Source: Bacillota bacterium (GTDB lineage Bacteria; Bacillota; Sulfobacillia; JAJZIM01; JAJZBP01). Taken from it: DNA of 18,498 bases. Numbering within the stretch: the first letter of the stretch is position 1; every line of letters starts with the position of its first letter. Shown piece by piece: positions 1 to 7,237 of this stretch. The position numbers and the translations under genes are program-made. The stretch spans positions 1 through 18,498 of the forward strand of contig JAJZBP010000013.1 of assembly GCA_021798855.1 (NCBI GenBank), written 5' to 3'. The notes beneath the pieces are model-generated. The model was given only the letters and a program-made list of their open reading frames with translations, had not been told where the DNA came from and searched no databases.

Positions 1-122
1 GGCGAATAGTACGCGCACAGCGAACCCGCCGGGGTGAGAGGCCCGGCCAACAAGCAAGGGATGGCCGAAGGAAACCGCCGCCAAACGGCGAATATTACCA
101 CCAACGGAAGGAGCGGATCGGC
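1..122. other. leader region upstream of the first element gene
   Basis: No complete gene is visible here. In frame 2 a short open stretch from the left edge ends at a TGA at 35-37 and could be the last codons of a gene outside the window. Frame 3, the frame of the gene at 123, is also open from the left edge. However, a GGAAGGAG ribosome site at about 106-113 argues that translation begins at 123. A small hairpin, CGCCG-CCAAA-CGGCG, lies near 76-90. Nothing else was recognised. Confidence 0.3.
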
Positions 123-503
123 GTGGATGACGAGCAGTTACAACAGGTGATGGGTTTCATTAAGTCCGCCGTGGATACGGCAGAGGAGAGATTCAAAGGT
201 TACTTGGATCAAGCAGAGGAAAGGTTCGAGGAGCGATTTGGCAAGCCGATCATGGCCGAGTTGCACACCATTAGAGGCGAGGTTGATTACCTAAAGATCA
301 AAGTTTCAGGTGTTGAGAGAGATTTAGCAACCACCAAGAAAATGGTCGAAGACATACACGAAGAATCCGTCAAGGGTATCAATACCGCAATTGGTGAGGC
401 TTTCGACCAGGGCCATAAGGCGGCTGATATTTTCAAGACCATGAGGAGAACCCAAAAAGATCACGAAAAGCGCCTAACCGCTTTGGAGCAAACCAGGGGA
501 TAA
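123..503 (+). CDS. small coiled-coil protein of the mobile element
   Basis: A 126-residue protein read from a GTG start, with GGAAGGAG about nine bases upstream. The ATG at 127 is in another frame. The sequence is almost entirely charged and helix-forming. The first part repeats AEERF-type heptads (residues about 20-40), and residues 45-80 and 95-126 continue with spaced leucines and valines typical of a coiled coil. No signal peptide, membrane segment or catalytic motif is visible. The DNA is clearly less GC-rich than the primase gene that follows, which suggests a different origin. I do not recognise a family. Small coiled-coil proteins in phage-like elements can be scaffolding, DNA-organising or regulatory, but nothing here selects one. 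A terminator follows directly. Confidence 0.65.
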   Translation: MDDEQLQQVMGFIKSAVDTAEERFKGYLDQAEERFEERFGKPIMAELHTIRGEVDYLKIKVSGVERDLATTKKMVEDIHEESVKGINTAIGEAFDQGHKAADIFKTMRRTQKDHEKRLTALEQTRG

Positions 504-532
504 CCGCACCGAACAAGGCCCAACCAACCAGG

Positions 533-556
533 CCCTGCCCAAAAGGCGGGGTTTTT
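533..556 (+). terminator. intrinsic terminator after the coiled-coil gene
   Basis: A stem CCTGCC/GGCGGG with a CAAAA loop is followed by a run of five T residues. It lies 30 bases after the stop of the coiled-coil gene and ends before the ribosome site of the next gene. Transcription of the two genes is therefore probably at least partly separated. Confidence 0.6.
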
Positions 557-580
557 GCTTGCCAACAAGGAGGAAATAAC

Positions 581-874
581 ATGACGGGAACGGATTCATT
601 TACCCGCGACGAACTTGAAACCATCATCCGGTACGATCAGACACCAGGCAAGGCAATTATCTGGACTTGCGACCAGGCGCTTATGAGGCGTTTGGAGGCC
701 AAAGGGATTAAGCCGGTTCGGGTGGAGAATACGCCGGTCGGGCGGGTGTTCGGGAAGGAATATGAAGTTGAGAAAAAATGGGTGAAAGTCAGTCCTCCGA
801 GGCAGATGAGCGAGGCACAAAGGGAAGCAATACGGCAACGGGGAAGACCCAGCTTCACCAAGGGGCAAAATTAA
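581..874 (+). CDS. small unknown protein of the mobile element
   Basis: A 97-residue basic protein starting at ATG, with an excellent AAGGAGG site seven bases upstream. The N-terminal half (FTRDELETIIRYDQTPGKAIIWTCDQALMRRLEAKG, described here in parts: FTRDELETII, WTCDQALMRRLEAKG) looks like a small mixed alpha/beta fold. The C-terminal part is very basic and ends SEAQREAIRQRGRPSFTKGQN, suggesting nucleic-acid contact. I do not recognise a named family. Short proteins of this style sit next to replication genes in Gram-positive phages and satellites, so an accessory role in replication or regulation is possible but unproven. A stem-loop terminator follows 45 bases after the stop. Confidence 0.6.
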   Translation: MTGTDSFTRDELETIIRYDQTPGKAIIWTCDQALMRRLEAKGIKPVRVENTPVGRVFGKEYEVEKKWVKVSPPRQMSEAQREAIRQRGRPSFTKGQN

Positions 875-918
875 GGGAGTTGTCCGCAGGCCAGCCCGAG
901 GTTGGAGGATCTGTTTTT

Positions 919-951
919 GGGGAGGAGGGTAATTCCCTGCCTCCCCATTTT
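919..951 (+). terminator. strong stem-loop terminator before the primase-helicase
   Basis: GGGGAGG plus AGGG pair with CCCT plus CCTCCCC across a TAATT loop, with one bulged G, followed by ATTTT. This is one of the strongest hairpins in the window. It separates the small ORF from the primase-helicase, whose own ribosome site begins about 70 bases later. Confidence 0.6.
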
Positions 952-1029
952 CATCCGGATCTAGAAGCGGTTCTACTGCGGCAGCCAACCAAGCGAAAAA
1001 ACCCAATATTATTATGCGGGAGGCTAACC

Positions 1030-3759
1030 ATGGACAACAAAAAAGCGGCCCCTTCACTTCCAGAAGGGCCGCGTCTCGGCCAGAAAGCCGCCGAGCAAGC
1101 ATCTCACCGCAAGAATAGCATGGCCGGATCTGCCGGTCAAGGAGAATTTTCGCGCCCCCTGGATCTGGTCCTTTCCCGGCTTGAGAACGTCAAGGAACAC
1201 GCCGGCGCGTTTTCGGCCAGGTGCCCCGCCCACCAGGACCGCCGGGCCAGCCTCTCCGTCAAGGAGGCCCCGGACGGCAAGGCCCTCCTCCATTGCTTCG
1301 CCGGGTGTTCCCTGGAGGCGGTCCTTACGGCCCTTTCCCTGGAGAAGAAGGACCTGTTCCCCCGGCGGGAGGAGGCCCGTACCTGGGGAGCCGGGAGCGG
1401 GTTGCCGGAGAAGGTCTATCCTTACGTTGACGACACCGGCCAGCTTCTCTTCGAGGTTTGCCGGTTCCCAGGCAAGAGGTTCGCCCAGCGCCGCCCCGAT
1501 GGGAAGGGCGGCTTTATCTGGAATTTGGGCGACGTCGGGCGGGTACTCTATCGGTTGCCCGAAGTTCTGGCCGGCATCAGGGAAGGCAATCCCGTCCACC
1601 TGGTGGAAGGCGAGAAGGACGCAGACAGTCTTTCCACCCTGGGCTTGGTGGCCACCACTAACCCCGGCGGCGCGGGCAAGTGGCAGCCGGAATATGGACA
1701 GGCTTTGCAAGGGGCGAAGGTGATCATCCTACCCGACAACGACGAGCCGGGCCGCGCTCACGCCATGAAGGTGGCCGCTCACCTTTTCGCCGCGGCGGCG
1801 GAAGTCCGCATCCTGGAGCTTCCCGGCCTCCCGCCCAAGGGGGACGTGTCCGACTGGTTCCAGGCCGCGGGGACGAGAGAGGAATTGGAGCGCCTGGCCG
1901 GAGAGGTTCCCCCCTGGCAGCCGGAAGGAAAAGACTTGTACCGGGAATGGCGCTCCCCGGATGGCCAATACGCCGTTGCCGGGGGCACGACTTACCAGGT
2001 TCGCCCTGGAGATTCTCCAGGTGAGGAGAAGCTGCACAAGCTGGCCAACTTCGCCGCCCGGATCGTCGAGGAGACGATCCTTGACGACGGCTCCGGCGAA
2101 ACCGGACGCTTTTTCAGCCTGGAGGGGCGACTTGCCGGCGGGAAACCCCTTCACTCGGTGAAGGTGGCTGTTTCTAGATTTTCGGCAATGACTTGGCCGG
2201 TCGAGGAATGGGGCGCGGGCGTTCGGATCGCCGCGGGGACCGGCAAGCGGGACCATCTCCGCGCCGCCGTTCAGGAGCTTTCCGGGGACGACATCCCCGT
2301 CAGGACCGTTTACGGACATCTTGGCTGGAGAAAGACCGAGGGCGGCTGGGCCTTCCTTCACGGCACCGGGGCCTTGGGTCTGGAGCGGGCATCCGTGGAT
2401 CTGGAGCCGGAGCTTGCCCCTTACCAGCTCCCGACCGGGGAGAGGAACGAGGAAGAGGAGCGGGAGGCGATCCGGGCCAGCCTCTCCTTTCTGGACATGG
2501 GCGAGAAGAAAACCCTCTTCCCCTTGTACGCCGCCCTTTGGCGCTCCGTCCTGTGTGAGTGGCTCCCATTCCCGGCGGTCCTCTGGCTTGAGGGGGAAAG
2601 CGGGGCCTTCAAGTCCACCACGGCGGGACTTGGGCTTTGCCACTTCGGGCAATTTGGAAAGGACGCTCTGCCGGCGTCCTGGATCGACAGCGCCAACCGC
2701 CTGGAGCATCGGGCCTTCCTGGTCAAAGACCTGCCCCTGGTGGTGGATGACTTTAACCCCGAAAAGCAAAACGCCCCGGCGCGGCAACTGGAGGAGCGGG
2801 CCAGCCGGCTCATTCGCTCCATCGGCAACCGCCAGGGCCGGGGTAGGTTGCGGATCGAGCAGGGCACCGGAAAGCTGGTGGCCAGGACCACCTACGTCCC
2901 AAGAGGGTTGATCATCGCCACGGCGGAGCAAAGGCCCAACCTCCCTCCCTCCGGCCTGGCCCGGCTCTTCCCCGTTCCCTTTGAGCGCGGCGGCATCCGG
3001 GAGGACAAGTTGGCGGCGCTCCAGGCCAAGGCCGGTATCCTGCCCCTGGCGGCCAGGGCTTACCTGGAATGGCTGCGCCCGAAGGCGGAGGACGACCTGG
3101 GCGAGAGGGTCCGCCAGAGGTTCGAGGAACTGCGCGAAAAGGCCCACGTGGAAGGCCATGCCCGGCTCCCCGAAGCCGTGGCCAGCCTCTACCTGGGCTT
3201 GGAGCTTTTCCTGGTCTTCGCCCTGGAGGCCGGGGCCGTGGACGGGGATCGGGCCGGGGAACTGGGGATGACCGGCTGGGAAGTAATCATGGACCTGGCC
3301 AGGGAACACGGCCAGGGCATCGAGCGGGAGAAGCCAAGCCAGGTATTTCTTGAGGCCCTGCGGGAGGGCTTGGCCGCCGGAGAGTGCTACCTTTGCGACC
3401 GGGAAACCGGAATGTCCCTGGGTAGGGCGGGGAACCAGGCCAAGAAGATCGGCTGGGCTGACGGCGGGGGAACATACCTCCTCCCCGGCGTGGCCTATGA
3501 GTTCGCCGCTGCGTCCCTGCGTTCCAGGGGTGGTTTGGCCCTGGCCGAGCGGGCCTTGCACCGGATGCTCGACCGGGATGGGCTGCTGGCGGGTGTCGAG
3601 GAACGCCAATTGACCAAAAGGGTTCGCTGTGAGGGAAAACCCGAAAGGGTCTTATACCTTCGGGCGGGAGTTTTGGAATCTGGCGGAACTGGCAATCCGA
3701 CCTTCCAGGACGAGGCGGCCGCTGCGGCGGAACCGGAGGAGGATTTCCATTTGAACTAA
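1030..3759 (+). CDS. primase-helicase (CHC2-type zinc motif, Toprim, DUF927-like ATPase)
   Basis: A 909-residue protein that probably primes and unwinds DNA for replication of the element. The ATG at 1030 is preceded by GGGAGG with good spacing. The frame stays open to 778, but that stretch overlaps the previous gene and the hairpin. Near the N-terminus, C65, H68, C89 and C93 in CPAH...LLHCFAGC form a CHC2-like zinc site. A Toprim domain follows, with E193 in LVEGEKDAD and D236-N237-D238 in ILPDND. The second half (from about residue 305) resembles DUF927. It carries a Walker A motif EGESGAFKST at 521-530 and a Walker B-like LPLVVDD at about 568-574. The C-terminal part resembles a helicase lid or DNA-binding region without a motif I can name. 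The iteron-like array starts 37 bases after the stop, supporting an initiator or origin-loading role. Confidence 0.85.
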   Translation: MDNKKAAPSLPEGPRLGQKAAEQASHRKNSMAGSAGQGEFSRPLDLVLSRLENVKEHAGAFSARCPAHQDRRASLSVKEAPDGKALLHCFAGCSLEAVLTALSLEKKDLFPRREEARTWGAGSGLPEKVYPYVDDTGQLLFEVCRFPGKRFAQRRPDGKGGFIWNLGDVGRVLYRLPEVLAGIREGNPVHLVEGEKDADSLSTLGLVATTNPGGAGKWQPEYGQALQGAKVIILPDNDEPGRAHAMKVAAHLFAAAAEVRILELPGLPPKGDVSDWFQAAGTREELERLAGEVPPWQPEGKDLYREWRSPDGQYAVAGGTTYQVRPGDSPGEEKLHKLANFAARIVEETILDDGSGETGRFFSLEGRLAGGKPLHSVKVAVSRFSAMTWPVEEWGAGVRIAAGTGKRDHLRAAVQELSGDDIPVRTVYGHLGWRKTEGGWAFLHGTGALGLERASVDLEPELAPYQLPTGERNEEEEREAIRASLSFLDMGEKKTLFPLYAALWRSVLCEWLPFPAVLWLEGESGAFKSTTAGLGLCHFGQFGKDALPASWIDSANRLEHRAFLVKDLPLVVDDFNPEKQNAPARQLEERASRLIRSIGNRQGRGRLRIEQGTGKLVARTTYVPRGLIIATAEQRPNLPPSGLARLFPVPFERGGIREDKLAALQAKAGILPLAARAYLEWLRPKAEDDLGERVRQRFEELREKAHVEGHARLPEAVASLYLGLELFLVFALEAGAVDGDRAGELGMTGWEVIMDLAREHGQGIEREKPSQVFLEALREGLAAGECYLCDRETGMSLGRAGNQAKKIGWADGGGTYLLPGVAYEFAAASLRSRGGLALAERALHRMLDRDGLLAGVEERQLTKRVRCEGKPERVLYLRAGVLESGGTGNPTFQDEAAAAAEPEEDFHLN

Positions 3760-3796
3760 GGCCGGAAAAAACATAAGGGAGGGGGGTATCAAAAAA

Positions 3797-4038
3797 AATA
3801 GGAACAATAGGAACAGCATCAAAGAAACCTTGGTATTACTGGATCGTAGTGTTCCTATTTATCAAAAAGAAATAGGAACAAATAGGAACGGGAATAGGAA
3901 CAAGCGGAAAGCATTCCCTTTGTTCCCGATTCTGTTCCTATTTTGTTCCTACTCGTTCCTATTTTTTCGCAGAAATAGGAACGGAACGAACCCTTGCTGC
4001 GCTTGGCTTCCTTGGGGTCTGTTCCTATTGTTCCTATT
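3797..4038. repeat. dyad-symmetric array of twelve AATAGGAACA sites (candidate replication origin)
   Basis: Twelve near-identical 10-mers are present. Forward copies (AATAGGAACA or ..CG) start at 3797, 3806, 3871, 3881, 3893 and 3974. Reverse copies (TGTTCCTATT or one-base variants) start at 3850, 3933, 3944, 3954, 4020 and 4029. The order F F R F F F / R R R F R R is its own reverse complement. The start-to-start gaps 9, 44, 21, 10, 12 | 40 | 11, 10, 20, 46, 9 mirror each other almost exactly around 3917-3918. A degenerate reverse copy (TGTTCCCGAT) lies at 3921. The DNA is AT-richer than the genes on either side. Its place directly after the primase-helicase makes an origin with initiator-binding sites the best reading. 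Confidence 0.8.
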
Positions 4039-4117
4039 TCTGCACACTCCCCCCCCATAGAGTTTTTTCTGAGGCCAAAAATCGGCCCTCAAATGGAAAT
4101 TCAGGAGGGAAGGGAAC

Positions 4118-4237
4118 ATGGGTTTTGCGCTTTCCTGGCTCCCGCAGCCTGGAAGCAGGACAACCACCCGGACGGGGGGAAATATCACCGTGGCCTTCGC
4201 GGATTCCCCCGTCCGGTTTTTTCGGAAAGGGGGATAA
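4118..4237 (+). CDS. possible 39-residue leader ORF in front of the integrase
   Basis: An ATG at 4118 follows AGGAGGGAAGG at 4103-4113, one of the best ribosome sites in the element. The frame runs 39 codons to a TAA at 4235-4237, four bases before the integrase TTG. The predicted peptide (begins MGFALSWLPQPGSR, ends FFRKGG) has no recognised family. A full intrinsic terminator lies inside the ORF, so ribosome movement could influence termination, as in a leader-peptide attenuator. It could instead be a chance ORF over a hairpin. Evidence is limited to the ribosome site, the length and the position. Confidence 0.4.
   Translation: MGFALSWLPQPGSRTTTRTGGNITVAFADSPVRFFRKGG
4168..4222 (+). terminator. 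intrinsic terminator just upstream of the integrase
   Basis: CCGGACGGGGG at 4168-4178 pairs perfectly with CCCCCGTCCGG at 4206-4216 and is followed by six T residues at 4217-4222. The loop is about 27 bases and could form an alternative fold. It would stop transcription from the primase-helicase side before int, unless relieved by translation of the small ORF that spans it or by antitermination. Because lepA lies directly behind int, it also limits read-through into lepA. Confidence 0.75.
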
Positions 4238-4241
4238 GAAC

Positions 4242-5432
4242 TTGAGAGGTTCCATCGTCAAGAACAAGCGCAAGGGAGGGATAACCTACAGCGCCGTTGC
4301 GGACTACCCAACGGAGAAAGGCAAACGTCGCCAGGTGAAAAAGACCTTTGCCAGCAAGAAAGAGGCGGAGGACGAACTGATCAGGATGCTGGCCGAGGCC
4401 CAGGCCCAGGAAGACGGCGGATACGTGGACATCGGCAAGGTAACGGTGGGGGAGTACCTGGATCGTTACCTTGAGGCTGTTGCGCCGGGGTTGGAGGCCG
4501 GGACTTTAGACAATAAAAAGACCTCCCTGCTCCATTGGCGCAAGCTCATCGGTAGTGTGCCTTTGGCGAAACTGACCAGGCTGGACGTGCAAAGGGCGGC
4601 AAATGGATTACCGGCGGAACTGGCTCCCACCACTAAGCGGAGCGTCTATGCAGTATTCCGCTGTGCCCTACGGCAAGCGGTCAAGTGGGATATGCTTCCC
4701 CGCGATCCGTCCGAAGGTGTCAAGTCTCCTTCGTCTAAAAAAGACAAGCGGGGGCTACATGCCTGGACCGAAGAGGAAACCGCCAGGTTTTTAGAGCAAA
4801 CGAAAGCCGGCACCAGGCTTCATCCTCTCTTCGCCTTGGCTTTGGCCACCGGAATGAGGCAAGGGGAACTCTTGGGGTTGAAGTGGCAAGACGTGGACCT
4901 TGTCAAGGGCACGGTTTCGGTATGCCGGGCATTGGTGCGGATAAGGGGGCAAAAGAGTGTTCTCCGGCCACCTAAGACCACAGGTTCCCGGCGGCAAATT
5001 CCCTTGGACACGGCGACGACGACATTATTAAAGGCCCATCGCAAGCGCCAGATGGAAGAGCGGCTTGCAATAGGCCCCAAGTGGGAGGATAATGGATTGG
5101 TCTTCTGCACCCGGCAGGGGACGCCGCTGCACAATACCCAGGTTGAGCTATCTATGCATACCTGGTCCGCAAAGGCCGGGGTTCCCCGCATCCGGTTCCA
5201 TGACCTTCGCCATACCCATGCAACCCTCCTGCTCAAAGCGTGGGTGCAAGTTAAAGTGGTTTCCGAAAGGCTGGGTCATTCGACCATCAGGACGACCCTG
5301 GATATTTACGCTCACGTCCTCCCTGACATGCAAAAGGAGGCCGTCGAGGCCATGGAACGAATTTTCAACCGTCCCCGCGCGCTGTTACCGTCTGTTACCG
5401 CGAGAGAGGGAAGGGGGCAAGGAAGCCAATAG
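4242..5432 (+). CDS. int: tyrosine recombinase (phage-type integrase)
   Basis: A 396-residue site-specific recombinase that would insert and excise the element. I chose the TTG at 4242: it follows AAAGGGGG by about nine bases and begins MRGSIVK, as many Gram-positive integrases do. The longer frame back to 4125 runs through the terminator and looks unnatural. An arm-binding AP2-like domain occupies about residues 1-60, the core-binding SAM-like domain about 65-160, and the catalytic domain 170-375. Catalytic residues visible are R206 (ATGMRQGELLGLKW), K245 (PPKTTGSRR), H320 and R323 (HDLRHTHATLL), H346 (LGHSTIRTT) and Y356 (LDIYAHV). The set is complete, so it is probably active. Its TAG stop overlaps the presumed first codon of lepA. 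Confidence 0.93.
   Translation: MRGSIVKNKRKGGITYSAVADYPTEKGKRRQVKKTFASKKEAEDELIRMLAEAQAQEDGGYVDIGKVTVGEYLDRYLEAVAPGLEAGTLDNKKTSLLHWRKLIGSVPLAKLTRLDVQRAANGLPAELAPTTKRSVYAVFRCALRQAVKWDMLPRDPSEGVKSPSSKKDKRGLHAWTEEETARFLEQTKAGTRLHPLFALALATGMRQGELLGLKWQDVDLVKGTVSVCRALVRIRGQKSVLRPPKTTGSRRQIPLDTATTTLLKAHRKRQMEERLAIGPKWEDNGLVFCTRQGTPLHNTQVELSMHTWSAKAGVPRIRFHDLRHTHATLLLKAWVQVKVVSERLGHSTIRTTLDIYAHVLPDMQKEAVEAMERIFNRPRALLPSVTAREGRGQGSQ
5382..5400 (+). repeat. tandem CTGTTACCG repeat at the element end
   Basis: Two copies of CTGTTACCG stand ten bases apart (5382-5390 and 5392-5400) inside the last codons of the integrase, about 30 bases from the lepA junction. Tyrosine integrases often bind short direct repeats (arm sites) near the ends of their element, so this pair is a candidate. 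The repeat may also be chance within coding sequence. Confidence 0.3.
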
Positions 5433-5460
5433 CAGAGCGGGTTTCTTCGCACATCAGGAA
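5401..5460. other. probable attachment-site junction (attR) at the start of lepA
   Basis: Element-type sequence (integrase codons) gives way to conserved LepA codons at about 5430. The element must therefore have entered at or just before the lepA start codon. The core sequence cannot be delimited because the left junction is outside the window. The stretch from 5401 to 5460 is where the crossover should lie. Confidence 0.5.
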
Positions 5461-7237
5461 CTTCTGCATCATCGCCCACATCGACCACGGCAAGTCCACC
5501 CTGGCTGACCGCTTCCTGGAGATCACCGCCACCATCGCCAAGCGGGACATGCAGGATCAGGTCCTGGACCGGTTGGAAATTGAGCGCGAGCGCGGCATCA
5601 CGGTCAAGGCCCAGGCGGTCCGCATGGACTACACCGCCGCCGACGGGCGGCCCTACGTCTTGAACCTCCTGGACACGCCGGGGCACGTGGACTTCACCTA
5701 CGAAGTCTCCCGGTCGCTGGCCGCCTGCGAAGGCGCCATCCTGGTGGTGGACGCAAGCCAAGGCGTCGAAGCCCAGACCGTCGCCAACTACCACCTGGCC
5801 CTGGAGGCCAACCTGACCATGATCCCGGTCATCAACAAAATCGACCTCCCCAGCGCCGACCCGGCCCGCGTGACCCGCGAACTGGAAGAACTGGGTTTCC
5901 TCCCCGGCGAGGTCATCCTGGCCTCGGCCAAGGAGGGCGTTGGGGTAAGGGACATTTTGGAGGCCGTGGTAGGTAGAGTGCCGCCTCCCGGCGGCAGTTC
6001 GGAACGCTCCTTTCGCGCCTTGGTTTTCGACTCCCGCTTCGACCAATATAAGGGGGTCGTTCCCTACCTGCGCGTGATGGAAGGCGTCCTCCGCCCCGGC
6101 GCCAAGGTGCGCTTCCTGGGCACCCAAACCGAATTCACCGTCAATGAGGTGGGCTACTTCCGTCCGGAGCCGGTTCCCGCCGAGGCCCTGCAACCCGGCG
6201 AGGTCGGCTACCTGGCGGCGGCCATCAAGAGCGTCCGGGACGCCCGGGTGGGCGACACCGTGGCCGAACTGGGCCGGGGGGCGCCGCCCGAGCCCCTGGC
6301 CGGCTACCGGCCCGCCGTGCCCATGGTCTTCGCCGGGCTGTACCCGGTGGATTCCGACGACTACGGCGAGCTGCGGGAAGCGTTGGAGAAATTGCAGTTG
6401 AACGATGCCGCCCTCAGTTTCGAGCCGGAAACCTCGGCGGCCCTGGGCTTCGGTTTCCGGGCTGGTTTCCTGGGCCTCCTCCACTTGGAGATCGTCATGG
6501 AACGCTTGGAGCGGGAGTACGGCTTGTCCATATTGGCCACCGCCCCCAGCGTGCCCTACCGGGTGACCCTGAACGGTGGGGACGTGCTCACCATCCATAA
6601 CCCGGTGGACCTGCCCTCGCCGGGAGATACGCTCAAGTTGGAAGAGCCGGTGGTGGAGGCCCGGATCATCGTACCCGCCGCCCACGTGGGTCCGGTGATG
6701 GAGTTGATCCAGGAACGGAGGGGTCTGCAGGAGAACATGGAGTACCTGGAGGGGGAGCGGGTGGCGCTGATCTACCAACTGCCCTTGGGGGAAATCATGT
6801 ACGACTTCTTCGACCAGTTGAAGTCCCGCTCCCGCGGTTACGCCACCTTGGACTATCGCTGGCGCGACTACGCCGAGTCCGACCTGGTCAAGGTGGATAT
6901 CCTCTTAAACGGCGAGTCCGTGGACGCCTTTTCTTCGATTGTCCACCGGAAAAAGGCCTACGCCCGGGGCAAGGCCATGGTCGAACGGCTCCGCGAATTG
7001 ATTCCCCGCCAGATGTTCGAGATTCCCATCCAGGCGGCCATCGGTGGGCGGGTGCTGGCCAGGGAGACGGTCCGGGCCATGCGCAAGGACGTTTTGGCGA
7101 AGTGCTACGGCGGCGACATCACCCGCAAGAAGAAACTGTTGGCCAAGCAAAAAGAGGGGAAGGAAAAAATGAAGCGTTTGGGTAGTGTGGAGATCCCCCG
7201 GCAGGCCTTCACCGCCATCCTAAAACTTGACGACTGA
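5429..7237 (+). CDS. lepA: elongation factor 4 (LepA), start codon altered by the element
   Basis: LepA is a ribosome-bound GTPase that back-translocates or rescues stalled ribosomes and helps initiation. The frame encodes the family from end to end: HIRNFCIIAHIDHGKSTLADR (P-loop, positions 5450-5512), RERGITVKAQAV, DTPGHVDF, NKID, and the C-terminal end RLGSVEIPRQAFTAILKL. If the ATA at 5429 is the start the length is 602 residues, usual for the family. No ATG, GTG or TTG lies in this frame between the upstream TGA at 5324 and the ATG at 5549. That ATG is inside the gene and would delete the P-loop. The ATA overlaps the integrase stop as ATAG, with the purine-rich AAGGGGGCAAGGAAG just upstream. 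Expression probably depends on coupling to int translation; exact start uncertain. Confidence 0.9.
   Translation: MAERVSSHIRNFCIIAHIDHGKSTLADRFLEITATIAKRDMQDQVLDRLEIERERGITVKAQAVRMDYTAADGRPYVLNLLDTPGHVDFTYEVSRSLAACEGAILVVDASQGVEAQTVANYHLALEANLTMIPVINKIDLPSADPARVTRELEELGFLPGEVILASAKEGVGVRDILEAVVGRVPPPGGSSERSFRALVFDSRFDQYKGVVPYLRVMEGVLRPGAKVRFLGTQTEFTVNEVGYFRPEPVPAEALQPGEVGYLAAAIKSVRDARVGDTVAELGRGAPPEPLAGYRPAVPMVFAGLYPVDSDDYGELREALEKLQLNDAALSFEPETSAALGFGFRAGFLGLLHLEIVMERLEREYGLSILATAPSVPYRVTLNGGDVLTIHNPVDLPSPGDTLKLEEPVVEARIIVPAAHVGPVMELIQERRGLQENMEYLEGERVALIYQLPLGEIMYDFFDQLKSRSRGYATLDYRWRDYAESDLVKVDILLNGESVDAFSSIVHRKKAYARGKAMVERLRELIPRQMFEIPIQAAIGGRVLARETVRAMRKDVLAKCYGGDITRKKKLLAKQKEGKEKMKRLGSVEIPRQAFTAILKLDD

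Larger units (their letters stand above)
1..5431 (+). mobile_element. right-hand part of an integrated element ending at lepA
   Basis: A block of plus-strand genes (coiled-coil protein, small unknown protein, primase-helicase, tyrosine integrase) abuts the first codon of the housekeeping gene lepA. An integrase at the extreme end, next to a disrupted chromosomal gene start, is the usual layout of an integrated element. The combination of primase-helicase, iteron-like sites and integrase suggests an autonomously replicating or phage-satellite-like element. The left end lies outside the window, so no attL or flanking direct repeat can be shown. No structural phage gene, relaxase or conjugation gene is visible, and the class of element is left open. 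Confidence 0.75.

Noticed and set aside
1729..3609. Long minus-strand ORF (626 codons) opposite the primase-helicase
   Set aside because: It is a mirror of a GC-rich gene with clear zinc, Toprim and Walker motifs on the plus strand. The minus translation is proline- and glycine-rich and has no motif.
3797..4038. CRISPR array
   Set aside because: Repeats are only 10 bp, occur in both orientations and have unequal spacers; no cas gene is near.
4125..4241. N-terminal extension of the integrase from 4125
   Set aside because: It would translate through the terminator stem, and its residues do not resemble integrase. The TTG at 4242 has a ribosome site and the typical MRGS start.
5312..6778. Minus-strand ORF of 488 codons opposite lepA
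   Set aside because: LepA is conserved from end to end on the plus strand; the opposite frame has no recognisable domain.
5549..7237. lepA starting at the first ATG
   Set aside because: That start would remove the IRNFCIIAHIDHGKST P-loop, which is plainly encoded upstream in the same frame.
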